Source of the DNA: an uncultured Prochlorococcus sp.
GTDB lineage: Bacteria; Cyanobacteriota; Cyanobacteriia; PCC-6307; Cyanobiaceae
Assembly: GCA_902624085.1 (NCBI GenBank)
Contig: CACNWD010000002.1
Location: forward strand, 24,166 to 88,165
Length of the DNA stretch: 64,000 nucleotides
Reading direction: 5' to 3'
Part shown: positions 1-12,280 of the stretch, piece after piece
Position numbering within the stretch: position 1 is the stretch's first letter
How the letters are laid out: each line of letters starts with the position of its first letter
Notes under the pieces: generated by a model
What the model was told of the DNA's origin: nothing
What the model saw: only the letters and a program-made list of their open reading frames with translations
Databases searched by the model: none
Position numbers and translations under genes: made by a program

Positions 1-2
1 CA

Positions 3-1091
3 GGGGGTGATAGTCATACAAGATTTCCATTAGGTATTTCATTCCCAGGAGGCTCAGGAATTGTTGCTTTTGCTGCTGCAATAGGTTCAATGCCATTAAA
101 CGTCCCAGAATCAGTACTAGTAAAATTCCAAGGAGATTTACTTCCAGGCATTACTTTAAGAGATCTAGTCAATGCAATTCCTCTTTTCGCAATAAAAAAA
201 GGACTTTTGACTGTAGAGAAAGCTAATAAAAAAAATATATTTAATGGAAAAATAATGGAAATTGAAGGGCTCCCAAACTTGAAGCTAGAGCAAGCATTTG
301 AACTTACTGACGCAACAGCAGAACGTTCATGCGCTGGAAGCACAATCCTTTTATCAAAGGATACCGTAGAAGAATATTTAAAAAGTAATATTTGTCTTTT
401 GGAGAAAATGATTGAAAGTAATTATGAAGATTCAAAGTCTATTTTAAGAAGAATAAATGATATGAAAAATTGGTTGAAGAATCCAAAATTAATTCAACCT
501 GACGCCAATGCAACTTATGAAGAAACAATAGAGATTGATCTATCAAAAGTTACAGAACCCATAGTTGCTTGTCCTAATGATCCTGACAATGTAAAAGAAA
601 TTTCAGAAGTAGCAAATACCAAAATAGATGAAGTATTTATAGGTTCTTGCATGACAAATATTGGACACTACAGAGCCGCAGCAAAAATCTTAGAGGGAAC
701 AGGCAAAATAAAGTCAAAATTATGGATATGTCCACCTACAAAAATGGATGAAGAAACATTAAAAAAAGAAGGTTATTATAAAATTTTCGAAGATTGTGGG
801 GCAAACTTAGAACTTCCAGGATGCTCATTATGCATGGGGAATCAAGCAAGAGTTGATGACGAAGCAATAGTGTTTTCTACCAGTACAAGAAATTTTGACA
901 ATAGACTTGGAAAAAACGCACAAGTCTTCTTAGGAAGTGCTGAATTAGCTGCTGTTTGTGCCCTTTTTGGTAAAATTCCAACAGTTAATGAATATAAAGA
1001 TATTACTAAAAATAAAATCGATCCATATTCAAAAGAACTTTATCGCTATCTTCAATTTGATGAGATAAAAAATTTCAGTTTATCAAAATGA
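3..1091 (+). CDS. acnB: Aconitate hydratase B, C-terminal part (5' end outside window)
   Basis: Frame open from the window edge ([26 protein letters not shown]...); [14 protein letters not shown] and [14 protein letters not shown] aconitase motifs. Confidence 0.9.
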   Translation, partial: GGDSHTRFPLGISFPGGSGIVAFAAAIGSMPLNVPESVLVKFQGDLLPGITLRDLVNAIPLFAIKKGLLTVEKANKKNIFNGKIMEIEGLPNLKLEQAFELTDATAERSCAGSTILLSKDTVEEYLKSNICLLEKMIESNYEDSKSILRRINDMKNWLKNPKLIQPDANATYEETIEIDLSKVTEPIVACPNDPDNVKEISEVANTKIDEVFIGSCMTNIGHYRAAAKILEGTGKIKSKLWICPPTKMDEETLKKEGYYKIFEDCGANLELPGCSLCMGNQARVDDEAIVFSTSTRNFDNRLGKNAQVFLGSAELAAVCALFGKIPTVNEYKDITKNKIDPYSKELYRYLQFDEIKNFSLSK

Positions 1092-2431
1092 ACCAAAGTA
1101 ATGGATATAAATTAAAAGCAGAAATTAAACAAAAAAGTAGTGATTCAGTCAAAAGCATAAAAAAATTACTAAGGCAACATTCCTTGGTAGTAGCTTTTGC
1201 CCTCTTATTAACAGGCCTTGGAGCTTCAATTACAAGTGTTTCATTCAAAACTGGAATAGCTTTTATAAATAGTTGGAGATTAGAGCTTTTAGAAAGTTAT
1301 CCAGCGTATTTGGTCCTTCCTCTTTTTGGATTAATTGGTGGTGCTATCTCTGCTCTTTTAATAAAAAATCTTGCACCTGCTGCTAAAGGTTCTGGGGTGA
1401 GCCAGATCATGGGCTTTTTAAGACATAAAAGAGTTCCAATGAACTTAAGAGTTGGATTAGTCAAGCTTTTATCTGGAATCATCTCTATAGGAAGTGGCTT
1501 TCCACTTGGGCCAGAAGGCCCTTCCGTACAGATGGGAGGCTCTGTCGCATGGCAAATGGCTAAATGGCTCAAAGCGCCAATTGCATTTAGACGAGTCATT
1601 GTAGCGGCAGGAGGAGGGGCTGGTATCGCTGCAGTATTCAGTGCGCCTTTAGGAGGATTTATTTATGCAATCGAAGAATTATTAAATTCTGCAAGACCAG
1701 TTGTTTTATTATTAGTAATAGTTACTACTTTCATTGCTGATTCTTCAGCTATTTTTCTTCAAGGAGGATCTAATAAACCTGCCTTTATAATTGACCTATC
1801 CTTTTCGCCTAATGACTTTTTTTATCTTGTAATTCTCGGATTAATCATTGGGATATTTGCAGAATTTTATTGCAAATATGTATTAATGATGCAAAATCTC
1901 GGAAAAAAGCTCTATCAAAATAAATTTGTCTTAAAAATGAGCTTATGTGGTTTTATTTTAGGCACTATATACTCTTTACTAGGAGATGAATTTCATGATT
2001 TAGATAAATTAAAAAAAATTATAGCTACACAAAATTTAGATTTCTCTATTAATCCAGCTGAAAATATAATTGTATGGGCTATTTTAGTGGTTTTTATATT
2101 ATTTATTACTTCTGGATTAGCAGCGGCAGTAGGAGCCCCAGGAGGATTATTTTACCCAATGCTAATTTTAGGAGGAGCAACTGGCTTGATAATCGGCAGT
2201 TTGATTCCAGAGAATGCACCAAATACTTATATTTTTGCTGGCATGGGAGCATTTGTTGCTGGATGTTCTAGAACACCCATTACAGCGATGTTTCTCGCAT
2301 TCGCTCTAACTAAAAATTTAATTATATTAAAACCTGTTCTCATAAGTTGTATTACTAGTTTCTTAATAGCGAGATTATTCAATGAGAAATCTATTTATGA
2401 AAGACAAATTCAAATTGAAATAGAAAACTAA
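1088..2431 (+). CDS. ClC-family chloride channel/transporter
   Basis: [17 protein letters not shown] and GSGVSQI-type ClC motifs, multiple TM segments; 4-nt overlap with acnB. Confidence 0.9.
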   Translation: MNQSNGYKLKAEIKQKSSDSVKSIKKLLRQHSLVVAFALLLTGLGASITSVSFKTGIAFINSWRLELLESYPAYLVLPLFGLIGGAISALLIKNLAPAAKGSGVSQIMGFLRHKRVPMNLRVGLVKLLSGIISIGSGFPLGPEGPSVQMGGSVAWQMAKWLKAPIAFRRVIVAAGGGAGIAAVFSAPLGGFIYAIEELLNSARPVVLLLVIVTTFIADSSAIFLQGGSNKPAFIIDLSFSPNDFFYLVILGLIIGIFAEFYCKYVLMMQNLGKKLYQNKFVLKMSLCGFILGTIYSLLGDEFHDLDKLKKIIATQNLDFSINPAENIIVWAILVVFILFITSGLAAAVGAPGGLFYPMLILGGATGLIIGSLIPENAPNTYIFAGMGAFVAGCSRTPITAMFLAFALTKNLIILKPVLISCITSFLIARLFNEKSIYERQIQIEIEN

Positions 2432-2441
2432 ATATTAGAGA

Positions 2442-3296
2442 TTAATCAAATACAGCTGTTTTTCTGTTATAAACAAAAACTTGATGATTAAGATGCATTC
2501 TTACAGCCCTAGCAAGAGAAATTCTTTCAATATCTCTCCCCTTCCTAATTAAATCATCAACTTCATCTCTATGACTAACTCTAACCGTACACTGATCTAT
2601 GATTGGTCCCTCATCTAAATCTTTTGTGACATAATGAGCGGTTGCTCCAATCAACTTTACTCCTCTTTTCCAAGCACGATGATAGGGCTGAGAACCTTTA
2701 AATGCAGGTAAAAACGAATGATGTATATTAATTATTTCAGAAAATTCATCCAAAAAAGATTCACTTAGAATTTGCATATATTTAGCTAAGATCGCAAATT
2801 TAATATCAAAAAATTTTAACTTATTTAAAACTTGCTTCTCGACCTCTGATCTCTGGGTATTAATTGAATCAAAATAAATAAATTTAGCGTTAAAATCTTT
2901 TGCAAAGTCTTCAAGATCAATGTGATTTGAAATGATTAATGGGACTTTCATCTTTAACTCTCCATTTCTCACCCTCCATAACAAATCGACTAAACAATGA
3001 TTTTGCTTACTTACGAAGATTGCTACATTTGGAATTTCGTCAGAATAATTTATAGAAAAGTTTGCATTAATATTATTTGCAACTTGTTGAAAGCTCTCAA
3101 ATATCTTTAACTTGTTTATTGGAAAACTATTTATATTCCATTCAATCCTACTCAAAAAGAGTTCTGCGTCTGGATCTGTATGATGATCAGAATGTTTGAT
3201 ATTTCCGCCGCAACTAGAAATCCAACTAGTTAGCTTGTAAACCAATCCTGGCTGATCTGGACAAACAGTTCTTAAAATAATTGAAGGATTTTCCAA
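2442..3296 (-). CDS. purU: Formyltetrahydrofolate deformylase
   Basis: N-terminal ACT-like domain plus formyltransferase-like NIHHSFLPAFKGSQPYHRAWKRGVKLIGATAHYVT. Confidence 0.92.
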   Translation of the reverse strand: MENPSIILRTVCPDQPGLVYKLTSWISSCGGNIKHSDHHTDPDAELFLSRIEWNINSFPINKLKIFESFQQVANNINANFSINYSDEIPNVAIFVSKQNHCLVDLLWRVRNGELKMKVPLIISNHIDLEDFAKDFNAKFIYFDSINTQRSEVEKQVLNKLKFFDIKFAILAKYMQILSESFLDEFSEIINIHHSFLPAFKGSQPYHRAWKRGVKLIGATAHYVTKDLDEGPIIDQCTVRVSHRDEVDDLIRKGRDIERISLARAVRMHLNHQVFVYNRKTAVFD

Positions 3297-3342
3297 AAAT
3301 GAATCAGTTTATTTAGATTTTATAATTACTTATAATATAGTA

Positions 3343-4422
3343 ATGAATAAACTAAAAAATAACTTTAATGCGATCAGGATAATAATTGTTGGATCAGGAA
3401 TAATTGGCAAATCAAATGCTTTTGAATTATCAAACTATGGATTTGATATTAAAATAATCGATCAAGATGAAAAACAAAATAGTAGCAATGCTGCACTTGG
3501 GATTTTAATGGGGAAGATATATCAAAAGAGAAAAGGTAGAAGTTGGATGCTAAGACAAAAAAGTTCAGAATTATGGCCTAAATGGATAAATATTTTACAA
3601 AGATATAATCCAAAATTAATATTTGAGAAACCATTATTTAAACTAACTAGTGATCTAGAAAAATTTAAAAAATTAACCACATTTGTCAATAATTATCCAA
3701 ATGATGAGCTTGAGATAGTAGAAGCAAATTCATATATTTTAAGTGACATTAACAAAACATTTAAAGGGAATAAATTCCAAGGAATAATTTCTCATCAGGA
3801 TGGCAGAATTGATCCACGAATATTATTAGAAACACTTAACAAAACTTTAAAAACTAAAAATATTAAAACAATTAATGATCAAGTAATTGAAATTCAAAAA
3901 AAATTGCAAAAATGGAATGTAAAACTTAAATCTGGGGAAGTTTTAACCAGCGAAATTGTTATTCTTTGTAATTCCATTGATTCATTGAAATTAATTAATG
4001 CAGAAATACAAAAAATAAAACTTAAACCTGTACTTGGGCAAGCCGTAGAAATATGTCACGAAGATAAAAATATTAATTTTTTATCGTTACCAAAACTTTT
4101 AAATATTAATGATAAAAATTTAATAACTATCAATAAGGAAAAAATAATTATAGGTTCAACTGATGAATATAACTTTAAACCAGATGAGTTTTACTTAAAT
4201 GGACTATTTGAATTCCTAGAACAAAAACCAAATTGGCTTGACAAAAAAAATATTTCTAGGAAATGGTTTGGAATACGCTCGAGACCAGAAGGTGAGCCAT
4301 CGCCATTATTAAAATCATTAGATCAAGGATTAATATTATGTTCAGGATTTTATAAAAATGGCATACTTCTTGCCCCAGCTTGTTCAGATTGGGTATCTAA
4401 AGAAATTAAAAAACATATATAA
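3343..4422 (+). CDS. FAD-dependent oxidoreductase (DadA/ThiO-like)
   Basis: IIIVGSGIIGKSNAFELSNYGFDIKIID dinucleotide fold, C-terminal GFYKNGILLAP. Confidence 0.8.
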   Translation: MNKLKNNFNAIRIIIVGSGIIGKSNAFELSNYGFDIKIIDQDEKQNSSNAALGILMGKIYQKRKGRSWMLRQKSSELWPKWINILQRYNPKLIFEKPLFKLTSDLEKFKKLTTFVNNYPNDELEIVEANSYILSDINKTFKGNKFQGIISHQDGRIDPRILLETLNKTLKTKNIKTINDQVIEIQKKLQKWNVKLKSGEVLTSEIVILCNSIDSLKLINAEIQKIKLKPVLGQAVEICHEDKNINFLSLPKLLNINDKNLITINKEKIIIGSTDEYNFKPDEFYLNGLFEFLEQKPNWLDKKNISRKWFGIRSRPEGEPSPLLKSLDQGLILCSGFYKNGILLAPACSDWVSKEIKKHI

Positions 4423-4425
4423 TTT

Positions 4426-6315
4426 TTATTTTGATTCAGTAAAATCAGCATCAATGACGTCATCTCCATCATCTTTAGATGTAGATTCTTCTGATGCACT
4501 AGCCGCAGATTGATTACCGGGCTGTTGATAAACAGATGATCCAACAGCGTATAGCTCTTGTTGAAGCTCTTCAAGCAATTTTTTCATTGCATCATAATCT
4601 TCTTTATCAGTCGCCTCTTTTAGTGCTTTGCTTTTCTCTTCTACCTTTTCTTTTGTTGGAGCATCGATTTTATCTCCAAGTTCAGCTAATTGCTTTTCAG
4701 TTTGGTAAACAAGTGTCTCAGACTGATTCTTAAGATCAATACGTTCTCTTTTCTCTTTATCAGATGAAGCATTTGTTTCTGCATCCTTAACCATTTTATC
4801 AACTTCATTATCTGATAATGTTGAAGCACCCGTTATAGAAATACTTTGCTCTTTACCACTACCTTTATCCTTAGCAGTAACACTCAATATCCCATTAGCA
4901 TCGATATCAAAAGTAACTTCAATTTGAGGAACCCCTCTAGGAGCAGAGGGAATTCCATCCAATCTGAAAGTACCTAAGCTTTTATTATCAGAAGCCATTT
5001 CTCTTTCCCCCTGCAAAACATGAATTTCAACATTTGTTTGACCATCTACAGCCGTTGAATAGGTCTCTGATTTCTTTGTGGGCACAGTAGTATTACGTGC
5101 AATCATTTTTGTCATAACACCACCAAGAGTTTCTACACCTAACGAAAGAGGTGTTACATCGAGTAAAAGGATATCTTTGACTTCACCAGCTAAGACTCCA
5201 CCTTGCACAGCTGCTCCAACAGCAACTACTTCGTCAGGATTAACAGTTTGATTGGGATCTTTACCAGTAATTGTTTTAACTAAATCTAGTACTGCAGGAA
5301 TCCTTGAAGAGCCTCCTACCATTACTACTTCATCAATCTCAGTTGTTGAAATTTTTGCGTCCTTAAGAGCTTGCTCTACAGGAATTTTACATCTATCTAT
5401 TAGAGATGCAGCTAATTCTTCAAATTTTGCCCTAGTAAGATTTAAATCAAGGTGTTTAGGTCCTTCTGGAGTAGCAGTAATAAATGGTAAATTGATCTCA
5501 CTTTGAGTGGCATTAGATAATTCAATTTTTGCTTTTTCAGCAGCCTCAGTTAAACGCTGTAATGCTTGCTTATCTTGCCTTAAGTCTATTCCTTCATTTG
5601 ATTTAAATGTACTAGCCAGATGATCTACAATGCATCTATCGAAGTCATCACCACCCAAGTGGGTATCTCCAGATGTAGAGAGAACTTCAGTTACTCCATC
5701 ACCAGCTTCAATAACTGAAACATCAAAAGTACCTCCACCTAAATCAAAGACAAGAATTTTTTCATTTTCCTTATCTAAACCATATGCTAAAGCTGCAGCA
5801 GTTGGCTCATTTACTATTCTAAGAACTTCAAGGCCTGCAATTTTACCAGCATCTTTTGTTGCCTGTCTTTGAGAGTCATTAAAGTAAGCAGGTACAGTAA
5901 TAACAGCTTGTGTTACTGTTTGACCTAAATATTTACCAGCGTCTTCAGCTAATTTTCTTAAAACTTGAGAACTAACTTCTTCTGGTGAAAATTGTTTATC
6001 TAAGACTGGACACTTTAATTTAACGCTAGATCCAGATTTCTCAACTGAATAACTCACTTCCTTAGATTCTTGACTAACTTCATCAACTCTTCGGCCAACA
6101 AATCTCTTAGCAGAATAAAAAGTATTTTCAGGATTCATTACTGCTTGTCGTTTAGCTATTTGACCAACAAGCTTATCTTGATTTTTAGTATATGCAACCA
6201 CTGATGGTGTAGTTCTGAAACCTTCAGCATTTGCGATTACAGTAGGTTTACCACCCTCCATTACAGCAACACAACTATTCGTTGTACCTAAATCAATTCC
6301 AACAACCTTACCCAT
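4426..6315 (-). CDS. dnaK: Hsp70 chaperone DnaK
   Basis: [22 protein letters not shown]..., full-length DnaK with acidic C-terminus. Confidence 0.98.
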   Translation of the reverse strand: MGKVVGIDLGTTNSCVAVMEGGKPTVIANAEGFRTTPSVVAYTKNQDKLVGQIAKRQAVMNPENTFYSAKRFVGRRVDEVSQESKEVSYSVEKSGSSVKLKCPVLDKQFSPEEVSSQVLRKLAEDAGKYLGQTVTQAVITVPAYFNDSQRQATKDAGKIAGLEVLRIVNEPTAAALAYGLDKENEKILVFDLGGGTFDVSVIEAGDGVTEVLSTSGDTHLGGDDFDRCIVDHLASTFKSNEGIDLRQDKQALQRLTEAAEKAKIELSNATQSEINLPFITATPEGPKHLDLNLTRAKFEELAASLIDRCKIPVEQALKDAKISTTEIDEVVMVGGSSRIPAVLDLVKTITGKDPNQTVNPDEVVAVGAAVQGGVLAGEVKDILLLDVTPLSLGVETLGGVMTKMIARNTTVPTKKSETYSTAVDGQTNVEIHVLQGEREMASDNKSLGTFRLDGIPSAPRGVPQIEVTFDIDANGILSVTAKDKGSGKEQSISITGASTLSDNEVDKMVKDAETNASSDKEKRERIDLKNQSETLVYQTEKQLAELGDKIDAPTKEKVEEKSKALKEATDKEDYDAMKKLLEELQQELYAVGSSVYQQPGNQSAASASEESTSKDDGDDVIDADFTESK

Positions 6316-6429
6316 AGGTAAAAACTCTCCTTAATATTCTCCATAATCGGTCATACTGGTCATTATTGTTACTCAAAAACGGGGTGTGGTTTCCGAACAA
6401 ATCAAAATTTTATACTAAATTCAAAAAAT

Positions 6430-7290
6430 ATGATCACAAGTAAAACAAATTTTCTTGCACTAATAGGAAATCCAGTAAGTCATTCATTATCACCAATAAT
6501 GCATAATGCCGCTATCAAATATTTAGGCCTTGATTTAATATATTTTTCAATTCCTTGCAATGAAAAGGACTTTGAAATTGTTATCAGATCATTAAGCAAA
6601 ATTAATTGTAAAGGTATTAACGTAACAATACCTTTCAAAGAAAAAGTACTTAATTACTGCAGTAAGATATCCCCTCTAGCAGAGCAAATAAAGGCAGTTA
6701 ACACGCTAAAGCCTAATGGTAAAGGAGAATGGCATGGAATTAATACTGACGTAGAAGGTCTAATTTATCCATTGGAGGATTTAAATATTGCTAATAAAAA
6801 AGCAATAATATTAGGTTCAGGAGGAGCCGCAAGATCAGCAATACAAGGACTAATTAATTTAAAAATGTCAGAAATAATAATTATTTCGAGGAATCAACTT
6901 TCTATTGATTCTTTGTTAAGTGATTTTAAAAATCAATTTTTATTGAAAGGCGTATCTTTTAAAAATCCAAATATTTTTAATTTAATTCATACTGCAGATT
7001 TAATTGTAAATACCACCCCAGTAGGAATGATTAATCATAAAATTATAAAAGAGGAACTACCTTTTGGAGATCAATTCTGGAGATCACTTAACTCAAAAAC
7101 AATAATTTATGATTTGATTTACAATCCCCAAGAAACTTACTTATTAAATTTCGCTCGAAAGAAAGGGTGTCATACAATTAATGGGATGAAAATGTTAGTA
7201 GCTCAAGGAGCAAAATCCTTATCTTACTGGACAGATGGTGTAAATATTCCTATTGAAATCATGGAAGAAGCTATAAAAAAATATCTCTAA
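6430..7290 (+). CDS. aroE: Shikimate dehydrogenase
   Basis: IGNPVSHSLSPIMHNAA, NVTIPFKEKV, LGSGGAARSA motifs. Confidence 0.95.
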   Translation: MITSKTNFLALIGNPVSHSLSPIMHNAAIKYLGLDLIYFSIPCNEKDFEIVIRSLSKINCKGINVTIPFKEKVLNYCSKISPLAEQIKAVNTLKPNGKGEWHGINTDVEGLIYPLEDLNIANKKAIILGSGGAARSAIQGLINLKMSEIIIISRNQLSIDSLLSDFKNQFLLKGVSFKNPNIFNLIHTADLIVNTTPVGMINHKIIKEELPFGDQFWRSLNSKTIIYDLIYNPQETYLLNFARKKGCHTINGMKMLVAQGAKSLSYWTDGVNIPIEIMEEAIKKYL

Positions 7291-7411
7291 AAATTTCTTA
7301 ATTTAAGTTAAAAATAATTTATGTATTTAGATATTTACCATAATAATGTATTGTAATTAATGAACAGACGCCCATTATCATTAAATGAGCCTAACGTCCT
7401 AGTCTGAAACC

Positions 7412-7855
7412 ATGAAAAAACAAGAAATCTTCTACGAAACAATGTATATTCTCCGTCCTGATATTGCGGAAGAAGAAGTAAATAAACATATCGAAAAATA
7501 TAATAAATTACTTGAAGATATGGGAGGCAAAATTTTAGACAGTCAAATGAGAGGAAAAAGAAGATTAGCATACACCATCGCAAAAAATAGAGAAGGTATT
7601 TACGTCCAACTAAGTCATCAAGGAGATGGTCAACACATAGAGAAAATTGAAAAAGCCATGAGACTTAGCGAAGATGTAATTAGATATATGACTATAAAAC
7701 AAGATGGGCCTTTACCAACTCCAAAACCGAAGATCAAACCCTCTGAAACTACAAATAATCAAGAAAACGAGAAAAGTGAAAATGATATTACAACGACTAA
7801 TACTTCAGAAGAAAATAACTCAGAAAGTAATGACTCAGATAAACCTAAAGATTAA
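7412..7855 (+). CDS. rpsF: 30S ribosomal protein S6 with acidic low-complexity tail
   Basis: [33 protein letters not shown]. Confidence 0.95.
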   Translation: MKKQEIFYETMYILRPDIAEEEVNKHIEKYNKLLEDMGGKILDSQMRGKRRLAYTIAKNREGIYVQLSHQGDGQHIEKIEKAMRLSEDVIRYMTIKQDGPLPTPKPKIKPSETTNNQENEKSENDITTTNTSEENNSESNDSDKPKD

Positions 7856-7860
7856 AAAAT

Positions 7861-9075
7861 TTATTTGACGTTATTGTTGTTAGACTCGGCCCATATTTTA
7901 TTAGACATACCCCACATATAAATAAAACCTTTAGCACTTTCGTGGTCAAAGCTATCATTTTTATTATAAGTAGCTAGATCTTCTCTATACAAGGAATTTT
8001 GAATAGATGATCTTCCAATAACAACTGCATTACCTTTATGCAACCTAATTTTTACCATGCCATTTACTGAATGCTGAGTTGAAGAGATAAACTCATCAAG
8101 AGCAGATTTTAATGGACCATACCAAAAACCTTGATAAACTAATTGTCCCCACTTCTTATCGACTAAACTTTTAAATTCCAAAACATCTGGATTTAAAGTT
8201 AAGCTTTCCATTTCCTTATGAGCTTTAATTAATAAAAGAAGTCCAGGAGTCTCGTAGATTTCTCTACTTTTTATTCCAACAATCCTATCTTCCATCATAT
8301 CTAGCCTGCCAAAACCATGTTTACCAGCAATTAAATTAGCCCTTTTCATTAATTCCAAATGATTTAATTTTTCTTGATTAATAGACACAGGAAATCCATT
8401 AAGAAACTCAATAACAATATCTTCTGACTCTTCTGGTGCTTCTTTAATAGATGATGTCATTTCAAATATATCTTCACTTGGGGGAGACATAGGATCTTCC
8501 AGAACACCTGCCTCAATACTTCTTCCTAATAAATTAACATCAATAGAGTATGGAGATTTTTTAGAAACTGGCGCAGGTATTCCAAATCTTTCTCCATAAT
8601 TAATTGCCTCTTCCCTACTCATTTTCCACTCTCTGGCGGGAGTAATAATTTCTAAATCTGGAGCTAATGCATTTATAGTCAAATCAAATCTAACTTGGTC
8701 ATTACCTTTGCCTGTACAGCCATGAGCGACTGCATCTGCATTGAACTCTCTCGCAATTGCAACTAGATTTTTAGCGATTAAAGGTCTAGCTAAAGCGGTA
8801 GAGAGTGGGTACTTATCTCCATATAACGCGTTTGCTCTAATAGCTGGAAAAGCAAATTCATCAATAAAAGGTTTGAGAAGATCTCCAATTATTGATTTAA
8901 ATGCACCAGATTGAAGCGCTTTTTGTCTTATATTTTCTAAATCTTCACCTTGACCCAAATCAGCTACAAATGTAATAACTTCTGATACCCCATATTTTTC
9001 TCTGAGATAAGGAATGCAAACACTGGTATCAACCCCTCCCGAATATGCTAAAACAACTCTCTTTAAATCTTTCAT
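7861..9075 (-). CDS. argG: Argininosuccinate synthase
   Basis: [33 protein letters not shown]. Confidence 0.97.
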   Translation of the reverse strand: MKDLKRVVLAYSGGVDTSVCIPYLREKYGVSEVITFVADLGQGEDLENIRQKALQSGAFKSIIGDLLKPFIDEFAFPAIRANALYGDKYPLSTALARPLIAKNLVAIAREFNADAVAHGCTGKGNDQVRFDLTINALAPDLEIITPAREWKMSREEAINYGERFGIPAPVSKKSPYSIDVNLLGRSIEAGVLEDPMSPPSEDIFEMTSSIKEAPEESEDIVIEFLNGFPVSINQEKLNHLELMKRANLIAGKHGFGRLDMMEDRIVGIKSREIYETPGLLLLIKAHKEMESLTLNPDVLEFKSLVDKKWGQLVYQGFWYGPLKSALDEFISSTQHSVNGMVKIRLHKGNAVVIGRSSIQNSLYREDLATYNKNDSFDHESAKGFIYMWGMSNKIWAESNNNNVK

Positions 9076-9101
9076 TTAGTATTCTCCAAAAGAACAAATA
9101 A

Positions 9102-9296
9102 TTAATTTTTAAAAACTTTTTTAAAAATTATTATCATTGTAACTATCAATGAAGGAGCGAAAACCAATAAAATAACAATCTCATAATTAATTGATAACTG
9201 TTCTGAATGCTTCAAGCCATATATTTTAAAGCCCAGTGACACAGCGATAGAAACAATCCAAATTATGTAATATTTTAAATTTCCTTTATCAAACAA
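9102..9296 (-). CDS. Small membrane protein, hypothetical
   Basis: 64-aa ORF with two hydrophobic segments between argG and the following + strand gene. Confidence 0.6.
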   Translation of the reverse strand: MFDKGNLKYYIIWIVSIAVSLGFKIYGLKHSEQLSINYEIVILLVFAPSLIVTMIIIFKKVFKN

Positions 9297-9307
9297 AGAT
9301 TTTAAAA

Positions 9308-9628
9308 ATGGACAACATGTATTATCTTAATATAAGAGTAATGAATCCTATGACTTCGGATAAACTTCAAATAAGACTAAATGAAATCGCTGAAATCAAT
9401 CCGGCCTTAACCTGTTATAGAAGAGATGACGCTGCACCAGTTTTACCTCTTCGAGAAGAGCCAGATTTATTATCCTGGCTTGAAGATAGTGGAAGATTAG
9501 TAACCGAAGAATCAGGTGAATCCCAAGAAATTAGTACAATAGAAGAAGAAGAATTATCAGCTTTAATGGGTGAGAAAGAAGATTATAAAGGTGAAGATGA
9601 TTTGATAGAAGATGACTGGGAAGAGTAA
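9308..9628 (+). CDS. Conserved cyanobacterial protein (DUF3134-like)
   Basis: INPALTCYRRDDAAPVLPLREEPDLLSWLED plus acidic tail; family name from memory. Confidence 0.65.
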   Translation: MDNMYYLNIRVMNPMTSDKLQIRLNEIAEINPALTCYRRDDAAPVLPLREEPDLLSWLEDSGRLVTEESGESQEISTIEEEELSALMGEKEDYKGEDDLIEDDWEE

Positions 9629-10673
9629 TATTTTTAATTACAGCTTATTATTATTAATAATTTCATTTATTACCTTAATAAATTCAATATACATAAATAA
9701 TCCTTATATTTTTATTGCATATAATTTTTCAATAATAGCAGCATTTTTAACAACAAAATATGGCATAAAGTTTATAAAAAAATATAATTTTTTGCAAACA
9801 ATAAGGACTGAAGGACCAAACTCTCATTTAATTAAAAAAAACACTCCCACCATGGGTGGTTTATTTATTATTTCTATTTTTTTTTTAATACTTATCAGCG
9901 TAAATATTATCTCATTTAAATTTAAATTAGCATTATTAATAACAATATTTGGTTTCTTCTCTATAGGTTTTCTTGATGATTATTTAAGTATAAAAAAACA
10001 AATAAATTTAGGACTTAAAAGCAAAGAAAAATTAATACTTCAAATATTTTTTTCATCACTTTTTGTAATTTTTCTATTTAATAATAATTTAATCAATAAT
10101 AATTTAATTTTGTTAGATCATTTAACAATTAATTTGAAAAACTTCATTATCCCAATTTCAATAATAACAATAATTTCTTTAAGTAATTCTGTAAACTTAA
10201 CTGATGGTCTTGATGGATTAGCAGCTGGATGTAGTTCAATAGTATTTTGCGGATTAGGAACAGAGATACTTCTAAATGATAATGAAACTTACTTAATCTT
10301 TAGCCTTCTTTCATTCTGCATGTCAGGTTTATGTTTAGGGTTTTTAAAGCACAATAAATATCCAGCAAAAATTTTCATGGGTGATACAGGATCATTAACT
10401 ATTGGAGCAATTATCGGTATTATTTGTATTGTTACAAATAGTTTTTTTACGACATTTATAATTTCTGGAATATTTGTTATCGAAGCGGTATCAGTAATTC
10501 TGCAAGTGAGTTACTTCAAAATTACAAAAAAAATATTTAGTCAAGGTAAAAGACTTTTTTTAATGACACCTATTCATCATCATTTTGAATTACAAGGTAT
10601 TAGAGAAGAAAAAATAGTAGAAATATTTTGGTTAATTAACATTATTCTAATAATTTTTAGTATAGTCATGTAA
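9612..10673 (+). CDS. mraY: Phospho-N-acetylmuramoyl-pentapeptide transferase
   Basis: TPTMGGL, GFLDDYL, NLTDGLDGLAAG, AKIFMGDTGSL, MTPIHHHFELQG. Confidence 0.96.
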   Translation: MTGKSNIFNYSLLLLIISFITLINSIYINNPYIFIAYNFSIIAAFLTTKYGIKFIKKYNFLQTIRTEGPNSHLIKKNTPTMGGLFIISIFFLILISVNIISFKFKLALLITIFGFFSIGFLDDYLSIKKQINLGLKSKEKLILQIFFSSLFVIFLFNNNLINNNLILLDHLTINLKNFIIPISIITIISLSNSVNLTDGLDGLAAGCSSIVFCGLGTEILLNDNETYLIFSLLSFCMSGLCLGFLKHNKYPAKIFMGDTGSLTIGAIIGIICIVTNSFFTTFIISGIFVIEAVSVILQVSYFKITKKIFSQGKRLFLMTPIHHHFELQGIREEKIVEIFWLINIILIIFSIVM

Positions 10674-10949
10674 ATGATTGTTCAATCAATGAGCTTTTTT
10701 ACATGGAAAGATAAAGGTTTAACAAGTGATTGTGCGAGCCTTGATGCAATGGCCTCAAGATTTGAGGAGACTGCTAATTTAATGAAAAAACTTTCAAAAA
10801 AAGGTTTTAAATTAAAAAAATATAAAAAAAATCAACTTATCATCCACTCAGATCCAGACATTTTTGATGAATGGGGTTTTATTAGTGAAGAACGTCCATT
10901 CAAACAACTAAGTTTAATTCCAGAAGATGACAACAAATTTAACTTGTGA
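10674..10949 (+). CDS. Hypothetical protein, 3' end overlaps convergent sps gene
   Basis: 91-aa ORF starting directly after mraY. Confidence 0.65.
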   Translation: MIVQSMSFFTWKDKGLTSDCASLDAMASRFEETANLMKKLSKKGFKLKKYKKNQLIIHSDPDIFDEWGFISEERPFKQLSLIPEDDNKFNL

Positions 10950-12280
10950 TCTTGCTGACACATATTAAATAGGTAGTATCTAACATGATTGTTCCAACTA
11001 AAGTGCCTACTAACAGCCTCTATTCCATTTCTGCTCCATAGCCTCCATTGACTTTTACTTGATATTGCTTTTTCAAGTGTATATTTAAATGTATTTAAAT
11101 CAGTTACATCAGCTAATAAACCATTATCACATTTTAAATTAATTTCTTGAGGACCTCCATCATTTGTTGCAACCATGGGCAATCCACAAGAGGCAGCCTC
11201 TAACAAAGTCAATCCAAACGGTTCCGTTAATGCAGGATTAACAAAAATACCTCTCCTGCTTGCAGCCCATCGATAAATTGATGGTATTTGATTGGGTGTA
11301 TGTTTTTTAGGATAAGCTACTTTTCCATATAAATTATATCTATCAATAATTTCAAAAATTTGTTGAAAAACATCTTTTTGCTGAGAATCCATTTTAGATA
11401 AATTATCTCTACATCCCAAAACAAGAATTAAATTATTGTTCTTTTTTAATTTATCTGAGCGTCCAAAAGCTTCAACAAGAGAAGGAACATTTTTGCGCCT
11501 TACTGCTCTAGAGATTGCTAGAAGTGGAGGCTTAAAAGAATTAGTCAAAAAAGGATTCATCATATTATCAATATCACTTGTTTCCGTTGTTGAATTAATA
11601 TGATGAAACTTTTTATAATCAACACCTGGGCAAATCACTCTTACTTTTTGAGATTCAAAAGATTTATAAGCAGAATATTGATAAATAGACTCTTGTTTAG
11701 TACTGGTAACTATCATATCAGCCTCTTTTAATGCCTCTTCTTCCGCCGATATTCTTTTAGAAATACAATATGATTTTTCTATTTGACTCTGAGTTAAGCC
11801 TGCATCTAAAAGTCTTCTTTTCTTTTCTCTCCCTAACGAATGAGCAGTAAAGACTAAAGGTACTCTTAGACTCCTACTCAAACGAACACCTACATAACCT
11901 GCATCAGCGTAATGTGCATGAATCCAATCAGGCTTATTCTCTGGCTTTTCATAAAATTTAGATAATTTATTAATAAGTTCTTCTAAGAAAGGCCACAATA
12001 ACTCTTTTCTCAAATATTTTTGCGGCCCAAATTCAAATCTCAAGATTCTCGCGCCCAATTCTATAAATTCTCTCTCCTTGGAATATTGATCATTTACTCT
12101 TTTATCTTTTATCAGCCTAGTTACTAAATCTACTTGTTCAACTTCAGATGTATTAGCTAAACTTTTTACTAATTCAAGAACATATTGTGTTTGTCCCCCA
12201 GTATCTGGATCACGACCTAGCTCTAAATCGTTAGAACGTATCAAACCATGCAGATGAAGATGTAAAATTTTCAAACCCAA
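10832..12280 (-). CDS. sps: Sucrose-phosphate synthase-type glycosyltransferase
   Basis: LHLHGLIRSNDLELGRDPDTGGQTQYVLELVK and EPFGLTLLEAASCGLPMVATNDGGPQ. Confidence 0.88.
   Translation of the reverse strand: MGLKILHLHLHGLIRSNDLELGRDPDTGGQTQYVLELVKSLANTSEVEQVDLVTRLIKDKRVNDQYSKEREFIELGARILRFEFGPQKYLRKELLWPFLEELINKLSKFYEKPENKPDWIHAHYADAGYVGVRLSRSLRVPLVFTAHSLGREKKRRLLDAGLTQSQIEKSYCISKRISAEEEALKEADMIVTSTKQESIYQYSAYKSFESQKVRVICPGVDYKKFHHINSTTETSDIDNMMNPFLTNSFKPPLLAISRAVRRKNVPSLVEAFGRSDKLKKNNNLILVLGCRDNLSKMDSQQKDVFQQIFEIIDRYNLYGKVAYPKKHTPNQIPSIYRWAASRRGIFVNPALTEPFGLTLLEAASCGLPMVATNDGGPQEINLKCDNGLLADVTDLNTFKYTLEKAISSKSQWRLWSRNGIEAVSRHFSWNNHVRYYLFNMCQQDHKLNLLSSSGIKLSCLNGRSSLIKPHSSKMSGSEWMIS

Noticed and set aside
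5252-5872. Plus-strand ORFs inside dnaK
   Set aside because: Antisense shadows of a highly conserved coding gene.
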